Notes: generated by a model not told the origin, from the sequence alone. A stretch of 64,000 nucleotides of DNA from Mucilaginibacter yixingensis (GCF_041080815.1 NZ_CP160205.1:1612001-1676000), one strand, 5' to 3'. Counted from the first letter of the stretch, positions 43,882 through 53,937 are shown. Translations and numbers: made by a program.

Positions 43882-45153
43882 ATGGTATCACGCAGAGGCT
43901 TTTTAAAATCAGGCGGTTTGGCGCTGTTGGGCGTTGGATTGATGGGTGGCATTCCCGGCTTTATTGCCGAGGCTGTTGCCGGCGAGAAGATGTTGGCGCC
44001 TTACAAAAAGAAAAAAATTATGGTGTGCATCTTCCAACGCGGCGCGATGGACGGGTTGATGGCTGTAACTCCGTTTACGGATCAGGCGCTGCAAGCCGCA
44101 AGGCCCACGTTGTTCATGTCGGCAGCGCAAGGCGGCGGTCGCACCAAGCCGCTGATTGATCTTGATGGCCGCTTCGGCATGCACCCTTCGCTGGCTGCGT
44201 TTGAGCCGCTGTTTAAAGATAAGCGTTTGGCCATTGTGCATGGCATCGGTTCGCCAAATAACACGCGCTCGCACTTTGATGCGCAAGATTATATGGAATC
44301 GGGTACGCCATTTAATAAGGGTACCTCAAGCGGCTGGCTGAACAGGGCTGTAGGCTTGTTGGGGCACGATGCCGCTACGCCTTTCCAGGCGGTGAGTTTA
44401 ACCTCATCACTGCCAAGATCATTTTATGGCGATAATCCTTCGGTAGCTATCAGCAATCTACAGGATTTTGCCATCCAAATGCGTGGTAACCCAAGCGGTG
44501 CCAACATGGCTGCCAAAAGCTTTGAGGATTTGTATGATCAGACTTCGTCAAGCTTACTCAAATCAACCGGGAAAGAAAGCTTTGATGCGGTAAAGATGTT
44601 GCAGAAAACCGATGTGCGGAACTATCGCCCGGCTAATAACGCAAATTATCCAAACTCGGCCTTGGGTAACGCCCTGAAACAAATTGCACAATTGATAAAA
44701 ATGGACGTAGGGTTGGAGATAGCCTTTACCGAATCGAACGGATGGGATACCCACTTTAACCAGGGGACTGACACCGGTATCTTTGCCCGCAACGTGGCCG
44801 ATCTGAGTAATTGCATCACCGCGTTCTGGACTGATATTGATGCGTATCAGGACGATGTAACCGTAATGACCATGACCGAATTTGGCCGTACCGTGCACCA
44901 AAACGGTACCGGTGGCACAGATCATGGGCGTGCCTCATGTAACTTTATTTTAGGTAACGATGTTGCAGGTGGACAAGTTCACGGTAACATGAAACCGCTT
45001 ACTCCTGATAACCTGGAAGATGGCCGCGACCTTGCCGTTACCACAGATTTCCGCGCGGTGTTTAGTGAGGTGGCAGATAAGCACCTGAAGTTTAGTAACG
45101 ATAAAGTGTTGTTCCCGGATTGGAAGGGGGAGAAGATAGGCGTGATGTCTTAA
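43882..45153 (+). CDS. DUF1501 family twin-arginine-exported protein
   Basis: 423 residues, alkaline-phosphatase-superfamily-like fold of unknown reaction. The twin-arginine signal SRRGFLKSGGLALLGVGLMGG marks export in folded state. Family pieces: FQRGAMDGLMAVTPFTD, GRFGMHPSLAAFEPLFKD, HGIGSPNNTRSHFDAQDYMESGTP, WDTHFNQGTDTGIFARNVADL and TMTEFGRTVHQNGTGGTDHGRAS. DUF1501 nearly always follows DUF1800, as here (33 bp apart), so the two act together; the partner is frameshifted in this sequence. Confidence 0.9.
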   Translation: MVSRRGFLKSGGLALLGVGLMGGIPGFIAEAVAGEKMLAPYKKKKIMVCIFQRGAMDGLMAVTPFTDQALQAARPTLFMSAAQGGGRTKPLIDLDGRFGMHPSLAAFEPLFKDKRLAIVHGIGSPNNTRSHFDAQDYMESGTPFNKGTSSGWLNRAVGLLGHDAATPFQAVSLTSSLPRSFYGDNPSVAISNLQDFAIQMRGNPSGANMAAKSFEDLYDQTSSSLLKSTGKESFDAVKMLQKTDVRNYRPANNANYPNSALGNALKQIAQLIKMDVGLEIAFTESNGWDTHFNQGTDTGIFARNVADLSNCITAFWTDIDAYQDDVTVMTMTEFGRTVHQNGTGGTDHGRASCNFILGNDVAGGQVHGNMKPLTPDNLEDGRDLAVTTDFRAVFSEVADKHLKFSNDKVLFPDWKGEKIGVMS

Positions 45154-45298
45154 ACCAGGATTTAACGGATTTTTAGAATTTACAAGATACTTATAAATAG
45201 CAAAAGAGGCGCAATATTGCGCCTCTTTTGCTATTATAGGATTTCTTATATGTCAACAAAAAATCCTAAAAATCTTAAAAATTCGTTAAATCCTGGTT
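45153..45298. repeat. AACCAGGATTTAACG inverted repeat flanking a terminator
   Basis: AACCAGGATTTAACGGATTTTT (left) and its complement with one mismatch (45277-45298) enclose the 36-bp palindrome. The left end starts at the last base of the DUF1501 stop codon and the right end reaches the first base of the ClC stop codon. Confidence 0.85.
45198..45233. terminator. Perfect 36-bp palindromic bidirectional terminator
   Basis: TAGCAAAAGAGGCGCAAT followed by its exact complement, between convergent genes. Confidence 0.92.
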
Positions 45299-47154
45299 CA
45301 GGCTGAGTACTCCTTCAAAATCATCCTATACTTATTTAGGATGCTTGATTTAGATACAAAGCCTTCAAAATGCCCTTCGTTGTCAACAACCGGCAGGTTC
45401 CAGGTTGCGGTTTCATCAAATTTCTTTACAATATCGCGTACCGGCTCATCGTGTGTAATGAGGGCAGGCGGCATGGTCATAACCTCTTGCACGTTCATGG
45501 TATGATACAGGTGCGTATCAAACATAATCGGGCGGATATCATCTATCATCACTACACCCTCCAGCGATTTGTTTTCATCAACCACTGCAATCACGTTGCG
45601 TTTGCCGGAGCGTACCAATTCAATCAGATCTGTAAATGGCGCTTGTGGCTGGATGGTTTGAATATCGCGATCAATCAGCTCAGGTGTGCGTAATAACGAC
45701 AACAGGTTCTGGTCATGCTCGCGGGTAAATACCTTACCCTGATCTGCCAGATGCTTTACCTCTGGCGACATTGGCGAGAAACGTTTAGAGATGAGGTAAG
45801 AAACTACCGAGGAAATCATCAGCGGCAAAAACATATCATACCCAAAGCTCGATTCGGCAATAAGGAAGATGGCCGTAAGCGGGGCATACATTACACCGCT
45901 CATTACGCCCGCCATGCCTACCAGTACCATATTAGCCACAGGCACATCATGGAAGCCTAATTGGGTACAAACCATCGCCATAAAATAACCCAGTGCACCG
46001 CCCGCAAATAACGATGGCGCAAAGTTACCGCCGGTACCCCCGCTATAAATAGTAATGCCGCTGGCAAATACTTTAAAAAGGCAAATCAGCCCTAAAAATA
46101 GCAGCACAAACCAGGCATGGTAGTCAAAATATTTTAAGAAACTAGCTGCAATGATATGCTGAATCTCGCCGTTGACCAAGCCCTTAACAGTGCTGTAACC
46201 CTCGCCAAACAGCGGCGGAAACAGTACACACAGTATAGATAGCATTGCGCCACCAATAAGCGCTTTTTGCAAACGGGTACGTTTGGAGTGCTTAAATTTA
46301 TGCTCTATCCATTCTGCAACTACAATGTAATAGCGGGCATAAAAACCACAAGCCACGCCCAGCGCCAGGTGAAAAGGAATGTTTTTGTAGTTGAAAATAT
46401 GGCGCCCCGGGAACAGGAACAAAGTTTCTTCGTTCAGCAAAATGCGAGTTACCAAGCTTCCGCAAACAGCGGCAATCACCAACGGAATAAAGTCGGTAAA
46501 CACTACGCCTGTCAACAGAATCTCAAACGCAAACATCATCCCGGCAATAGGGGCGTTAAATGCAGCCGCAATACCAGCTGTAGCGCCAGCGGCCAGTAGT
46601 AAGGTACGGTCGCGGTAATCCAGTTTGTAGGTTTGCGCAAAGTTTGAACCTATGGCTGAGCCTGTTACCGCAATAGGGGCTTCCAGACCGGCAGAACCAC
46701 CCAAACCTACCGTAATGGCACTTTGCACAATTTGCGAGTACATTTTTACATGCGATACCATACTGGAATGCTGCGCAATCTCATATAAAATTGCCGGCAC
46801 GCCCTTCAGCTCGTTATCTCTTTTGGAAAAGAACACCTTTACGGCTAATGCTGTAAAGAAGATACCACACAGCGGGAAGATGAGATAGAAATAGATTTGC
46901 TGCTCAAACTGGAATTTATGCGTTATCAGGTAATGAATATAATGTACTACCGATTTTAAGAACACACCGGCCAGACCGGCTGATGTACCCACAAGGATGC
47001 CAGACAGGATCAAAAACTGCGTTCGGTTTAAACGGCCGCGGATCCATAAAATTATAATTTCATAACTGCGCACGTTGCGCAGGCTTTTTTCGCGGAAGTC
47101 TCGTTGGAATTTGAAGAAACTGTGAAACTTCTTTAACCGGGAATAGTCACTCAC
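45298..47154 (-). CDS. ClC-family chloride channel/transporter with C-terminal CBS pair
   Basis: 618 residues. About ten to twelve membrane helices (residues 40-450) and two CBS domains (about 480-610). ClC selectivity sequences: GLGGSAGLEAPI (in place of the classic G-x-E-G-P, with the gating Glu kept), ITIYSGGTGGNFAPSLFAGGALG, and the inner Tyr region. The CBS pair (ELIDRDIQTIQPQAPFTDLIELV..., MNVQEVMTMPPALITHDEPV) should bind adenine nucleotides and tune activity. Whether it exchanges Cl-/H+ or conducts passively is not decidable. Single gene, convergent with DUF1501. Confidence 0.92.
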   Translation of the reverse strand: MSDYSRLKKFHSFFKFQRDFREKSLRNVRSYEIIILWIRGRLNRTQFLILSGILVGTSAGLAGVFLKSVVHYIHYLITHKFQFEQQIYFYLIFPLCGIFFTALAVKVFFSKRDNELKGVPAILYEIAQHSSMVSHVKMYSQIVQSAITVGLGGSAGLEAPIAVTGSAIGSNFAQTYKLDYRDRTLLLAAGATAGIAAAFNAPIAGMMFAFEILLTGVVFTDFIPLVIAAVCGSLVTRILLNEETLFLFPGRHIFNYKNIPFHLALGVACGFYARYYIVVAEWIEHKFKHSKRTRLQKALIGGAMLSILCVLFPPLFGEGYSTVKGLVNGEIQHIIAASFLKYFDYHAWFVLLFLGLICLFKVFASGITIYSGGTGGNFAPSLFAGGALGYFMAMVCTQLGFHDVPVANMVLVGMAGVMSGVMYAPLTAIFLIAESSFGYDMFLPLMISSVVSYLISKRFSPMSPEVKHLADQGKVFTREHDQNLLSLLRTPELIDRDIQTIQPQAPFTDLIELVRSGKRNVIAVVDENKSLEGVVMIDDIRPIMFDTHLYHTMNVQEVMTMPPALITHDEPVRDIVKKFDETATWNLPVVDNEGHFEGFVSKSSILNKYRMILKEYSA

Positions 47155-47322
47155 TTTTGGACGGGTTTTTATAAAAATAGGGTATTTATCACTTTTTAGT
47201 CTGGAAAAATGTGAATTTAGGGCATAAACACGACGATAATGTCATTGAGGCTTTTTTAACGATTCTAACCGGAAATGTTTTTTGCTTATTGGTTAGGTTG
47301 AAATAGCCTGATAAATTTCCAT

Positions 47323-49716
47323 TTACAGAATCCTCACACTGTAGTTTTTCTGCTCCCAACGTTGCTCATTATTCCAATACCATGTAAAATCAACACCTGT
47401 GCCATTGAGTTTGTTTGCAGGCAAATCAGTATAGTGAATGCCCAACCCGCTGTAGTTGCTTGGGCTTTCATTAACGGTTTTCCACTCATCGGTTGTCCAC
47501 CTAACGGTTACCGGTGTCCTGGTTTCAATCCGCAGCGCATTTCCTCTGTTTAAGTGATGGCAGGGGAGGTCTACACGCCAGAAATCAAACTTAGAGCCAA
47601 TTTGGTGCTCAACGTAACGCTCGCGGGTATGGTCGGGCAAATCAAACTGGCTGCCTTTGTTAATAGATGCGCAAAGCTTCACATATTCGGCATGAGCCCA
47701 AACCAACGGCACGGCAGAGCCGGTGTGCTGACCAAGGAAGAGGTCTTTTTCCGGAATGGCATCTGTATCCCAAACCTGCTCGGGCAATAGATCGTGCGCG
47801 GCAAAGTTTTGCATGGTTTGCAGCATTTCAATGGCGGCATGCATGTTACCGGCAGACAGTTCATAATGCCCGCGCTCGCCGGTAAGCAGTGGCCATGCGC
47901 GACCGATCCCTGTGCCATCGTACGGACTGCCATCGGCCTTTTCGCCATAGCCATCATTGTTATAGCGATGCCAGCAAGGGCCATGGGGTGTATCCACCTT
48001 CAATAGTTTGTCTATCACCTTAATGGTATTGCGCATGCGCGGATTATTGGCGTCACGCAAGCCGAAACGTACCAATGCCAGCGCATCGGCGCTGATCAGT
48101 TCTGCTATTTTGACGTTCTTAGCATCTTCGGGACGATTTTTTACGCCAATGATGCGGTCGCCCAGGTCGCGTGCAGGAGAGCCGTCTGGATTGATACGGA
48201 TGTAGTAGCCATCAATATTTAAATCGCGTGATAGCGTTGTGTTTTCTGCATAGAGCCAGTTTTCCAGTTGGCTGTTCCAATAATCGGCAGTTTCACGGCA
48301 ATACTGGGCCATATCAGGTTGGTTACGGTCTTCGGCAAAATTGGCGGCTGAGAGCAGCGCGGCAATGCATACAGAGATGGTTGATATTGATATGCCGCTT
48401 TCTTCCTCCCAACGTTCCTGCGGAGAGATAGGTCCATTGCTGATCAAAAAGCTGATGCCTCTTTTAACGCTATCCCAACAGGCATCTTCCAAGTGTGCGC
48501 TTAACGTATTTTCCCTGCGGCAGCGGCCAACCAGCAGGATAGGGAAGGCAATTTGATCCAGTTGTAAGCCGTTCCAGTAAGGTTTGCCCTCCAGCCACAT
48601 GTTTTGTGGCCAGCGGCCATCATGTTCCTGGGTGCTGATGAGGTAGGTGAGCACGCGCATAGCATCCTCTTTAGCCCCAAAGGCTAGAAAACCGCCGGTA
48701 CATTGCACCAGATCGCGCGGCCAGACTAGGTGATAACCGCCAATGTTTTCATCACCTTTGTCAAAGCCCCAGGGGATAGACATGCTGGCTATTACACCGC
48801 CCGGAAAACGGTCGGCCTCGTGCATACGCATAATGGCCACACTGTTTCTAAACAGTTTGCTCTCTTTTATGCTGTCGGGCAGGCGGCACTCATTAATGTT
48901 TTCGTGCCATTGTTGCCACTGTTTAATATAGGTGAAACGGGCAGAGTCATAGCCCTCAATCAAACTTCCGCGGGCATTCTGCGCGGCCTCAAACTCGTCG
49001 CGACCGAAACCCAGGGCCAGTGTAAATTCATCGCCTACCGCATTTAGGTCAATCTCGGCTATCAGGGCCACATTGCCATCTTCGGCACGGGTATATTGCC
49101 ATTGCATTTCTTTATGTGCCAGCACATCCTGATAACCGTCTGACGTGCCCACATAGCCTACAGAGCGTTTCAAAAATGGATGACAAGAGCTAAGGGCTAT
49201 GCTGATGCCATCGCGTTTGGCAAATAACATATCTACACCTTTGTAATCAGCCAGCCAGGCGGTGTTGCCTGCCGCTATGTTGCCAATGTGCGGTGCCAGG
49301 AGCACAAATATTTTAAAGTCAGACCGATTGCCGGTGATGGGTTTAAACCTTACCTTTTGCAGCAGGGTGCTGCGTAGTGGATCTGTAATGATCTCTTTTT
49401 CTATTACATACCGGTTTTGCTTGCAGATATTCTGGATTTGATATGCGGGGATGCCAGGTTCTACAGTGTGCGTTTTGTGTACGGTATTGCGTTTTTCTTC
49501 CGAGAAAAAATCGTGGCCATCCGTTACCAGCAGTTCCATGTCGCGGATGCAGGCATTGTCCTCGCGCGGATAATAAACCTCGTTAACGGTGCCATGGCTC
49601 AGCGTAAAACTAATCTGGCTGAAAGCGCTTAGCGATTTACCGATGCCTGATTTAGCGCTCGATGTCCACTTTCCAGGGATGCCCGGAGCGCCGGGGGCGT
49701 TAGAATTGTCAATCAT
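47323..49716 (-). CDS. Glycoside hydrolase family 15, glucoamylase/glucodextranase-like
   Basis: 797 residues. An N-terminal super-beta-sandwich (about 20-270; SQISFTLSHGTVNEVYYPREDNACIRD is typical) precedes the alpha/alpha-six barrel (about 290-690), with GGYHLVWPRDLVQCTGGF, DGRWPQNMWLEGKPYWNGLQLDQIAFPILL, the acid-Glu region PQERWEEESG and the base-Glu region LLPEQVWDTDAIPE. No signal peptide, so cytoplasmic, where it would trim alpha-glucans to glucose. A C-terminal beta tail (about 700-797) closes the protein. Third gene of a minus-strand run (unknown protein, PAP2, GH15) with 32-bp spacing. Confidence 0.9.
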   Translation of the reverse strand: MIDNSNAPGAPGIPGKWTSSAKSGIGKSLSAFSQISFTLSHGTVNEVYYPREDNACIRDMELLVTDGHDFFSEEKRNTVHKTHTVEPGIPAYQIQNICKQNRYVIEKEIITDPLRSTLLQKVRFKPITGNRSDFKIFVLLAPHIGNIAAGNTAWLADYKGVDMLFAKRDGISIALSSCHPFLKRSVGYVGTSDGYQDVLAHKEMQWQYTRAEDGNVALIAEIDLNAVGDEFTLALGFGRDEFEAAQNARGSLIEGYDSARFTYIKQWQQWHENINECRLPDSIKESKLFRNSVAIMRMHEADRFPGGVIASMSIPWGFDKGDENIGGYHLVWPRDLVQCTGGFLAFGAKEDAMRVLTYLISTQEHDGRWPQNMWLEGKPYWNGLQLDQIAFPILLVGRCRRENTLSAHLEDACWDSVKRGISFLISNGPISPQERWEEESGISISTISVCIAALLSAANFAEDRNQPDMAQYCRETADYWNSQLENWLYAENTTLSRDLNIDGYYIRINPDGSPARDLGDRIIGVKNRPEDAKNVKIAELISADALALVRFGLRDANNPRMRNTIKVIDKLLKVDTPHGPCWHRYNNDGYGEKADGSPYDGTGIGRAWPLLTGERGHYELSAGNMHAAIEMLQTMQNFAAHDLLPEQVWDTDAIPEKDLFLGQHTGSAVPLVWAHAEYVKLCASINKGSQFDLPDHTRERYVEHQIGSKFDFWRVDLPCHHLNRGNALRIETRTPVTVRWTTDEWKTVNESPSNYSGLGIHYTDLPANKLNGTGVDFTWYWNNEQRWEQKNYSVRIL

Positions 49717-49748
49717 TTCAGACGATGTTTAACATGCAAATTAACGCT

Positions 49749-50513
49749 TCAAAACGTACCTGCAATATATACACCGTTAATATTTGATAGCCGGGCAGGC
49801 ATAATTACAATATTGTTACGGTTTTTGGGTAGCAAGGCCTGCTTCAATACCGGGTAAACCAGATATGCCAGTTTAGCGGAAGCTATGCCAATACCAGCGC
49901 CGGTTATCACATCGCTCATATAATGAAAGTTGTTGCGAACCCTCAAAACGGCAATCAGTGCGGCTGCCGAATATCCGCCAACGGTAAACCAAACAGAGCG
50001 GTCGCCATACTCTTGCGAAAGGAATTCGGCAGCAAGAAAGGCGGTCGCCGAGTGTCCGGACGGAAACCCGTGCAGTGTGTTGCCGTTTATGTCTGGCCGG
50101 CTCATACCGCGTTTCATTAGCTTAGTGGTTGATATCATCAGGCCTTCGGCGATGACGTAGGTAAAGGTACGGTCGGCAAAGTTATGTTTACCCTGTATGC
50201 CAAATGTGTTCAATGCATAAACAGCTGCGGCAGGCGAGTATTGTAGAATATCATCAACATGATATAGCAGGCGGTTTTTTGAATTAGAGAAATTACGCTG
50301 TACGTAAAAATCGGCATTACGCAAAGATTGACTATGAAATGAAAGCACACCGTAGCTGATGAGTGCTGTGGGCAGGATATAAGAAGCCACGGTTTGATGT
50401 TGGGCACTATCTGCGGGTGGGGTGGCCACAGTGTCTGCAGGGGCAATGTTGGCCGCAAAAGAGCTCGCCGCAAAAAATAGCCGCAGCAATAATAGAGTAA
50501 AGCCTTTTTTCAA
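49749..50513 (-). CDS. Exported phosphatase PAP2 family protein
   Basis: 254 residues with a signal peptide (MKKGFTLLLLRLFFAASSFA). PAP2 phosphatase motifs: the Lys/Arg-rich first motif in TTKLMKRGMSRP, HGFPSGHSATAF with the catalytic His, and RVRNNFHYMSDVITGAGIG with the nucleophilic His. Likely dephosphorylates an undecaprenyl- or lipid-phosphate at the periplasmic face. Little hydrophobic sequence outside the core, unlike membrane PAP2 proteins, so it may be a periplasmic acid phosphatase of the class A type. Operon with the neighbours (23 and 32 bp gaps). Confidence 0.85.
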   Translation of the reverse strand: MKKGFTLLLLRLFFAASSFAANIAPADTVATPPADSAQHQTVASYILPTALISYGVLSFHSQSLRNADFYVQRNFSNSKNRLLYHVDDILQYSPAAAVYALNTFGIQGKHNFADRTFTYVIAEGLMISTTKLMKRGMSRPDINGNTLHGFPSGHSATAFLAAEFLSQEYGDRSVWFTVGGYSAAALIAVLRVRNNFHYMSDVITGAGIGIASAKLAYLVYPVLKQALLPKNRNNIVIMPARLSNINGVYIAGTF

Positions 50514-50536
50514 TAGGTTAATTGGGTGGTGATAAC

Positions 50537-51232
50537 TTAGATAGGAGAAATCAACTCAAGCGTGTGCTTGTCTTTTACAACGCATTTAATAAAAATCCGG
50601 GTAGGGACGGCCTCTCCGTTAATGGTGCCGGGGATGAAGGTTTTGTCTTCATCGTTCATCACATTAATATTAACATTGAGGTCTCTGGCATAGCTACCTA
50701 TCATCACATGATAGGTAAAATCAGCCAGGCGTCCGTACGGGCTAATTAGCAATTCTATGTTAACCCGTATGTTGCTGTTTGGAGCGTCAAACAAATCAGC
50801 TGGCTTTTCAAACAGATTTAAATAAGGCAAATAGCCATAGTAGCGTCCACCAATGCGTACAGGTTTAGTAACCAGATCTGCGCGTGTTATTTTCTTGTCA
50901 AATACATAATTAAACGTGGTGCTTTCGCCTTCGGGCGCTTCGTATTTCAGCGTGTCTGTATTGTAATCAAAAACCTGCATCAGTTTGCTTTGATCATCAA
51001 AAAAACGCCATATACCAGCACGTTTATTGTTGTTATATACGCCAAAGGCAATAGCGTTATTTTTTTTGCCCGCCAGCTGATAAAGGCCAGCCTTAACATC
51101 GGGCTTATTTTTTAATACTCTATAGCGCGCTGTGATGTTTTTACCGGCTTTTTGGACAACAGAAACAGTATCCTGCCCAACAGATATGGTGGATAGTGAA
51201 ACAAAAAAAGCGAACAAAAAAATGGCCCTCAC
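50537..51232 (-). CDS. Exported protein of unknown function
   Basis: 231 residues with a signal peptide (MRAIFLFAFFVSLSTISVGQ). The middle contains KAGLYQLAGKKNNAIAFGVYNNNKRAGIWRFFDDQSKLMQVFDYN, resembling the MORN-like antitoxin or toxin-related repeats (YKNGKRHGxW) often present in Bacteroidota exported proteins. The C-terminal half has beta-strand character and a TonB-C-like phrase (NIELLISPYGRLADFTYHV). I cannot assign a role. First gene of the run with PAP2 and GH15. Confidence 0.72.
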   Translation of the reverse strand: MRAIFLFAFFVSLSTISVGQDTVSVVQKAGKNITARYRVLKNKPDVKAGLYQLAGKKNNAIAFGVYNNNKRAGIWRFFDDQSKLMQVFDYNTDTLKYEAPEGESTTFNYVFDKKITRADLVTKPVRIGGRYYGYLPYLNLFEKPADLFDAPNSNIRVNIELLISPYGRLADFTYHVMIGSYARDLNVNINVMNDEDKTFIPGTINGEAVPTRIFIKCVVKDKHTLELISPI

Positions 51233-51350
51233 GTATAATTATTTGTGCCAATATAACACTAAATAAATTGTGATAAATATTTTTTAAAAGTTGCTTTTTA
51301 ACCACGATTGTTGTTTAAACTTGTATATACTTAACTATTAATCGCCTCTA

Positions 51351-51923
51351 ATGACCGCCGCCTTGTCTTATCCTCCCGCGGGTTACAAACCTGTTAGCTT
51401 TTCTGTTACCACCATTACCGAGCTGATGATACCTTCATACGCCAATTTTGGTGGTAAAATACACGGCGGTATATTGTTGTCACTAATGGACAAGGTTGCC
51501 TATGTATGCGCAGCCAAACATGCCGGTAACTACTGCGTAACAGCGTCTATTGATGCGGTTAATTTTTTGGCGCCGGTTGAGGTTGGCGATCTGGTGTCGC
51601 TCATTGCGTCAGTTAACTACGTTGGTAAAACATCTATGGTGGTGGGCATCAAGGTGATTTCTGAGAACGTAAAAGCCAGCGTTGTTCAACATACCAATAC
51701 CAGCTATTTTACAATGGTAGCTAAGGATGATCAAAACAAGCCGGCAGAAGTGCCTGGCCTGATATTGGAGACTCAGGAGCAAGTAAGACGATTTGAGGAA
51801 GCACGCAAACGCAAGGAGCTAAAGCAGTCTTACGGCCAGGAAATGCAAAAAATAAAAGCCGAACTTGATTACGATACCTGCCGCGAAACATTGGCAGGCG
51901 AGCGATGCTGGATTAATTTATAA
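51351..51923 (+). CDS. Acyl-CoA thioesterase, hot-dog ACOT/YciA type
   Basis: 190 residues. The hot-dog thioesterase core (about 18-130) carries MIPSYANFGGKIHGGILLSLMDKVAYVCAAKHAG with the catalytic N-x-x-G-x-x-H-G-G/Asp arrangement of acyl-CoA hydrolases and SIDAVNFLAPVEVGDLVSLIASV. It likely hydrolyses short to medium acyl-CoA. The C-terminal extension (about 140-190) is charged and helical, ending in Cys-containing DYDTCRETLAGERCWINL, which is unusual for YciA. Separate from the histidine kinase gene by 27 bp, so may be cotranscribed. Confidence 0.85.
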   Translation: MTAALSYPPAGYKPVSFSVTTITELMIPSYANFGGKIHGGILLSLMDKVAYVCAAKHAGNYCVTASIDAVNFLAPVEVGDLVSLIASVNYVGKTSMVVGIKVISENVKASVVQHTNTSYFTMVAKDDQNKPAEVPGLILETQEQVRRFEEARKRKELKQSYGQEMQKIKAELDYDTCRETLAGERCWINL

Positions 51924-51950
51924 ACTAGTTATAACGATTGACCTTTTAAT

Positions 51951-53873
51951 TTGCTGAAAAAGCCGATAATATTTTGGTTAATGACGGCCTGCATCTTTGT
52001 ATTTGGGTGCCTGTCCGTTTTTGCCGCTGCCAGTACCGAGCGGTTGGATACTGTTGCGGGCAAAAACGAGGTGGACCGTATTGTTAATCTGTCAATAAAA
52101 GAAACACTTACCAGGCCTGATTCTTCAAGAGCACTGGCCGGTCGGTCGCTAATTCTGGCCAAAAAATTGAATTACGATCTGGGCATAGGCCGTAGTTTTT
52201 TTCAGATAGGGATGACCTACTGGGCGCAGTCTGTAGTGCCAGTAAGCCAGTTTTATATGATGCTGGCCGCACCTTACTTAAAAAATGATAAAGCCTGGCT
52301 GGCCACCTGCTATCGCTGCATGGGGCGCAACTATGTAGATCTTCGGCAATATCCTCAGGCCATGCAGTACTTTAAAAAAGGACTAAAGTTGGTGGGCAAT
52401 AGCCCCGAAGGAAAAGCGGAAATGTATACGGAGATTACGGTCTTGTACAGCACTTCCCGCCAGTACGATGTTTGCCTGCGTTATGTAGATACAGCTTTGA
52501 CCTACAGCCGGCGCGTACACAATGATGATTTTATCAGTATTCTATATAGTCGCTTGGGGCAGGTTTACCTGGAGAAGAACAAGCTTGAAATAGCCGATAA
52601 ATGGCTGGATAGTTGCCTGACTATGTCTGTTAGGTTAAAAAACACCCGGTTACATGCCATTACACTGATGGATAAGTCGCGCTTGTTTCTGATGAGAAAA
52701 CAATATCAGAAAGCGGTCGACTACGCCAACAAAGGTTATCAGGTTGCTGATGAGTTAGGGTCCACACGTTTAAAGATAAGAGCTGTGGGGTTATTGGCCA
52801 GCGTTAGCGAACAGCAGGGCAATACAGCCAAAGCCTATGCATTGCAAAAGCAAGTGCTCAGCATGCGGAAGGAGATGGATAGGGAAGGCGGACAAAAAGC
52901 CATCCAGCTGGTTATTGATTACTCCATACTTAACCGTAAGCTTAACGATATTGAATCATTAAGCCGGACCAATGAGGCTAACCAAGCGAGAATTAAGTCG
53001 CAACACCGCATTATCGCATTGTTGGTAGTGTTATTGGTTACCGCCTTAATTACCTTGCTGATCACCTATTTATATTATCGGCAGAAACAAAACCTCAATA
53101 ATAAGTTGAAAACTCAGCATCAGCGATTGTCTGATCAAAAGCAACTGATAGAGGCCCAGCGCGCTGATCTGGAAGAAGTAAACAGGGTTAAAAACAAGCT
53201 GCTGGCCATTATAGGGCATGATCTGCGCACACCCATTGCCAATTTAAACAGCATTACCAGTCTTTTTGCTGATGGGCATATTACTACAGACGAACTGAAC
53301 AGATTAATGGTTGATATCATCCCGATTGTTCGGGGTGCGGAGCTTACGCTGGCTAATCTGACGGATTTTGCACAAAGTCAGATTAAAGGAAAAAAAGTAC
53401 ACGCTTCAAGAGTTGATGTTTGCCAAATTAGTAATGAGACCGAAGAAATATTCAGGCATCAACTGAAAAGGAAGGGTATCATATTTATCAATGAATGCGT
53501 GTCGGGGTGTTTTGCTACAGCAGATGCCAATCACGTTAAAGTTGTGATGCGTAACCTGATAGGTAACGCAATTAAGTTTACCGAATATAAGGGCAGGGTT
53601 AAGGTGACTTGCCAGGAAAATAAAGAGATGCTGGAGATTTGCGTAGAAGATAACGGTATTGGCATGTCGGCAGAGCACGCCTCTAAAGTGTTTAACAATA
53701 GCGAGCATATTTCTAAAGTAGGCACTATGGGTGAGAGTGGCACCGGGCTTGGCCTGATGCTGTGCAGAGAACTAATTGCTTTGAACGGCGGTGAACTGTG
53801 GGTAGAAACTCATGAAAAAGAAGGGTGTCGTTTTAGTTTCTCGTTACCGCTGGCAACCCAGCCAATCGCCTGA
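51951..53873 (+). CDS. TPR-containing sensor histidine kinase
   Basis: 640 residues beginning at a TTG (next Met is 10 codons on). A signal peptide (about 1-27) is followed by tetratricopeptide-type helical repeats outside the membrane (about 60-330), one membrane helix (IIALLVVLLVTALITLLITYLYY, 354-376), a coiled coil (380-415), and the cytoplasmic kinase: H-box AIIGHDLRTPIANLN with His423, N-box MRNLIGNAIKFTEY, G1 VEDNGIGM and G2 GTGLGLML. No receiver or response regulator gene is next to it, so it is an orphan sensor. It probably senses a periplasmic or protein signal by its TPRs. Confidence 0.9.
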   Translation: MLKKPIIFWLMTACIFVFGCLSVFAAASTERLDTVAGKNEVDRIVNLSIKETLTRPDSSRALAGRSLILAKKLNYDLGIGRSFFQIGMTYWAQSVVPVSQFYMMLAAPYLKNDKAWLATCYRCMGRNYVDLRQYPQAMQYFKKGLKLVGNSPEGKAEMYTEITVLYSTSRQYDVCLRYVDTALTYSRRVHNDDFISILYSRLGQVYLEKNKLEIADKWLDSCLTMSVRLKNTRLHAITLMDKSRLFLMRKQYQKAVDYANKGYQVADELGSTRLKIRAVGLLASVSEQQGNTAKAYALQKQVLSMRKEMDREGGQKAIQLVIDYSILNRKLNDIESLSRTNEANQARIKSQHRIIALLVVLLVTALITLLITYLYYRQKQNLNNKLKTQHQRLSDQKQLIEAQRADLEEVNRVKNKLLAIIGHDLRTPIANLNSITSLFADGHITTDELNRLMVDIIPIVRGAELTLANLTDFAQSQIKGKKVHASRVDVCQISNETEEIFRHQLKRKGIIFINECVSGCFATADANHVKVVMRNLIGNAIKFTEYKGRVKVTCQENKEMLEICVEDNGIGMSAEHASKVFNNSEHISKVGTMGESGTGLGLMLCRELIALNGGELWVETHEKEGCRFSFSLPLATQPIA

Positions 53874-53915
53874 TGTCGTTTTTTCCATTATACAAGCTTA
53901 CAACCTTTATGAGTA

Positions 53916-53937
53916 TATAGAGGCAAATGCCTCTATA
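53916..53937 (+). other. Hairpin downstream of the histidine kinase gene
   Basis: TATAGAGGCA-AA-TGCCTCTATA, a perfect 10-bp stem without a T-tract. May stabilise the 3' end. Confidence 0.45.
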
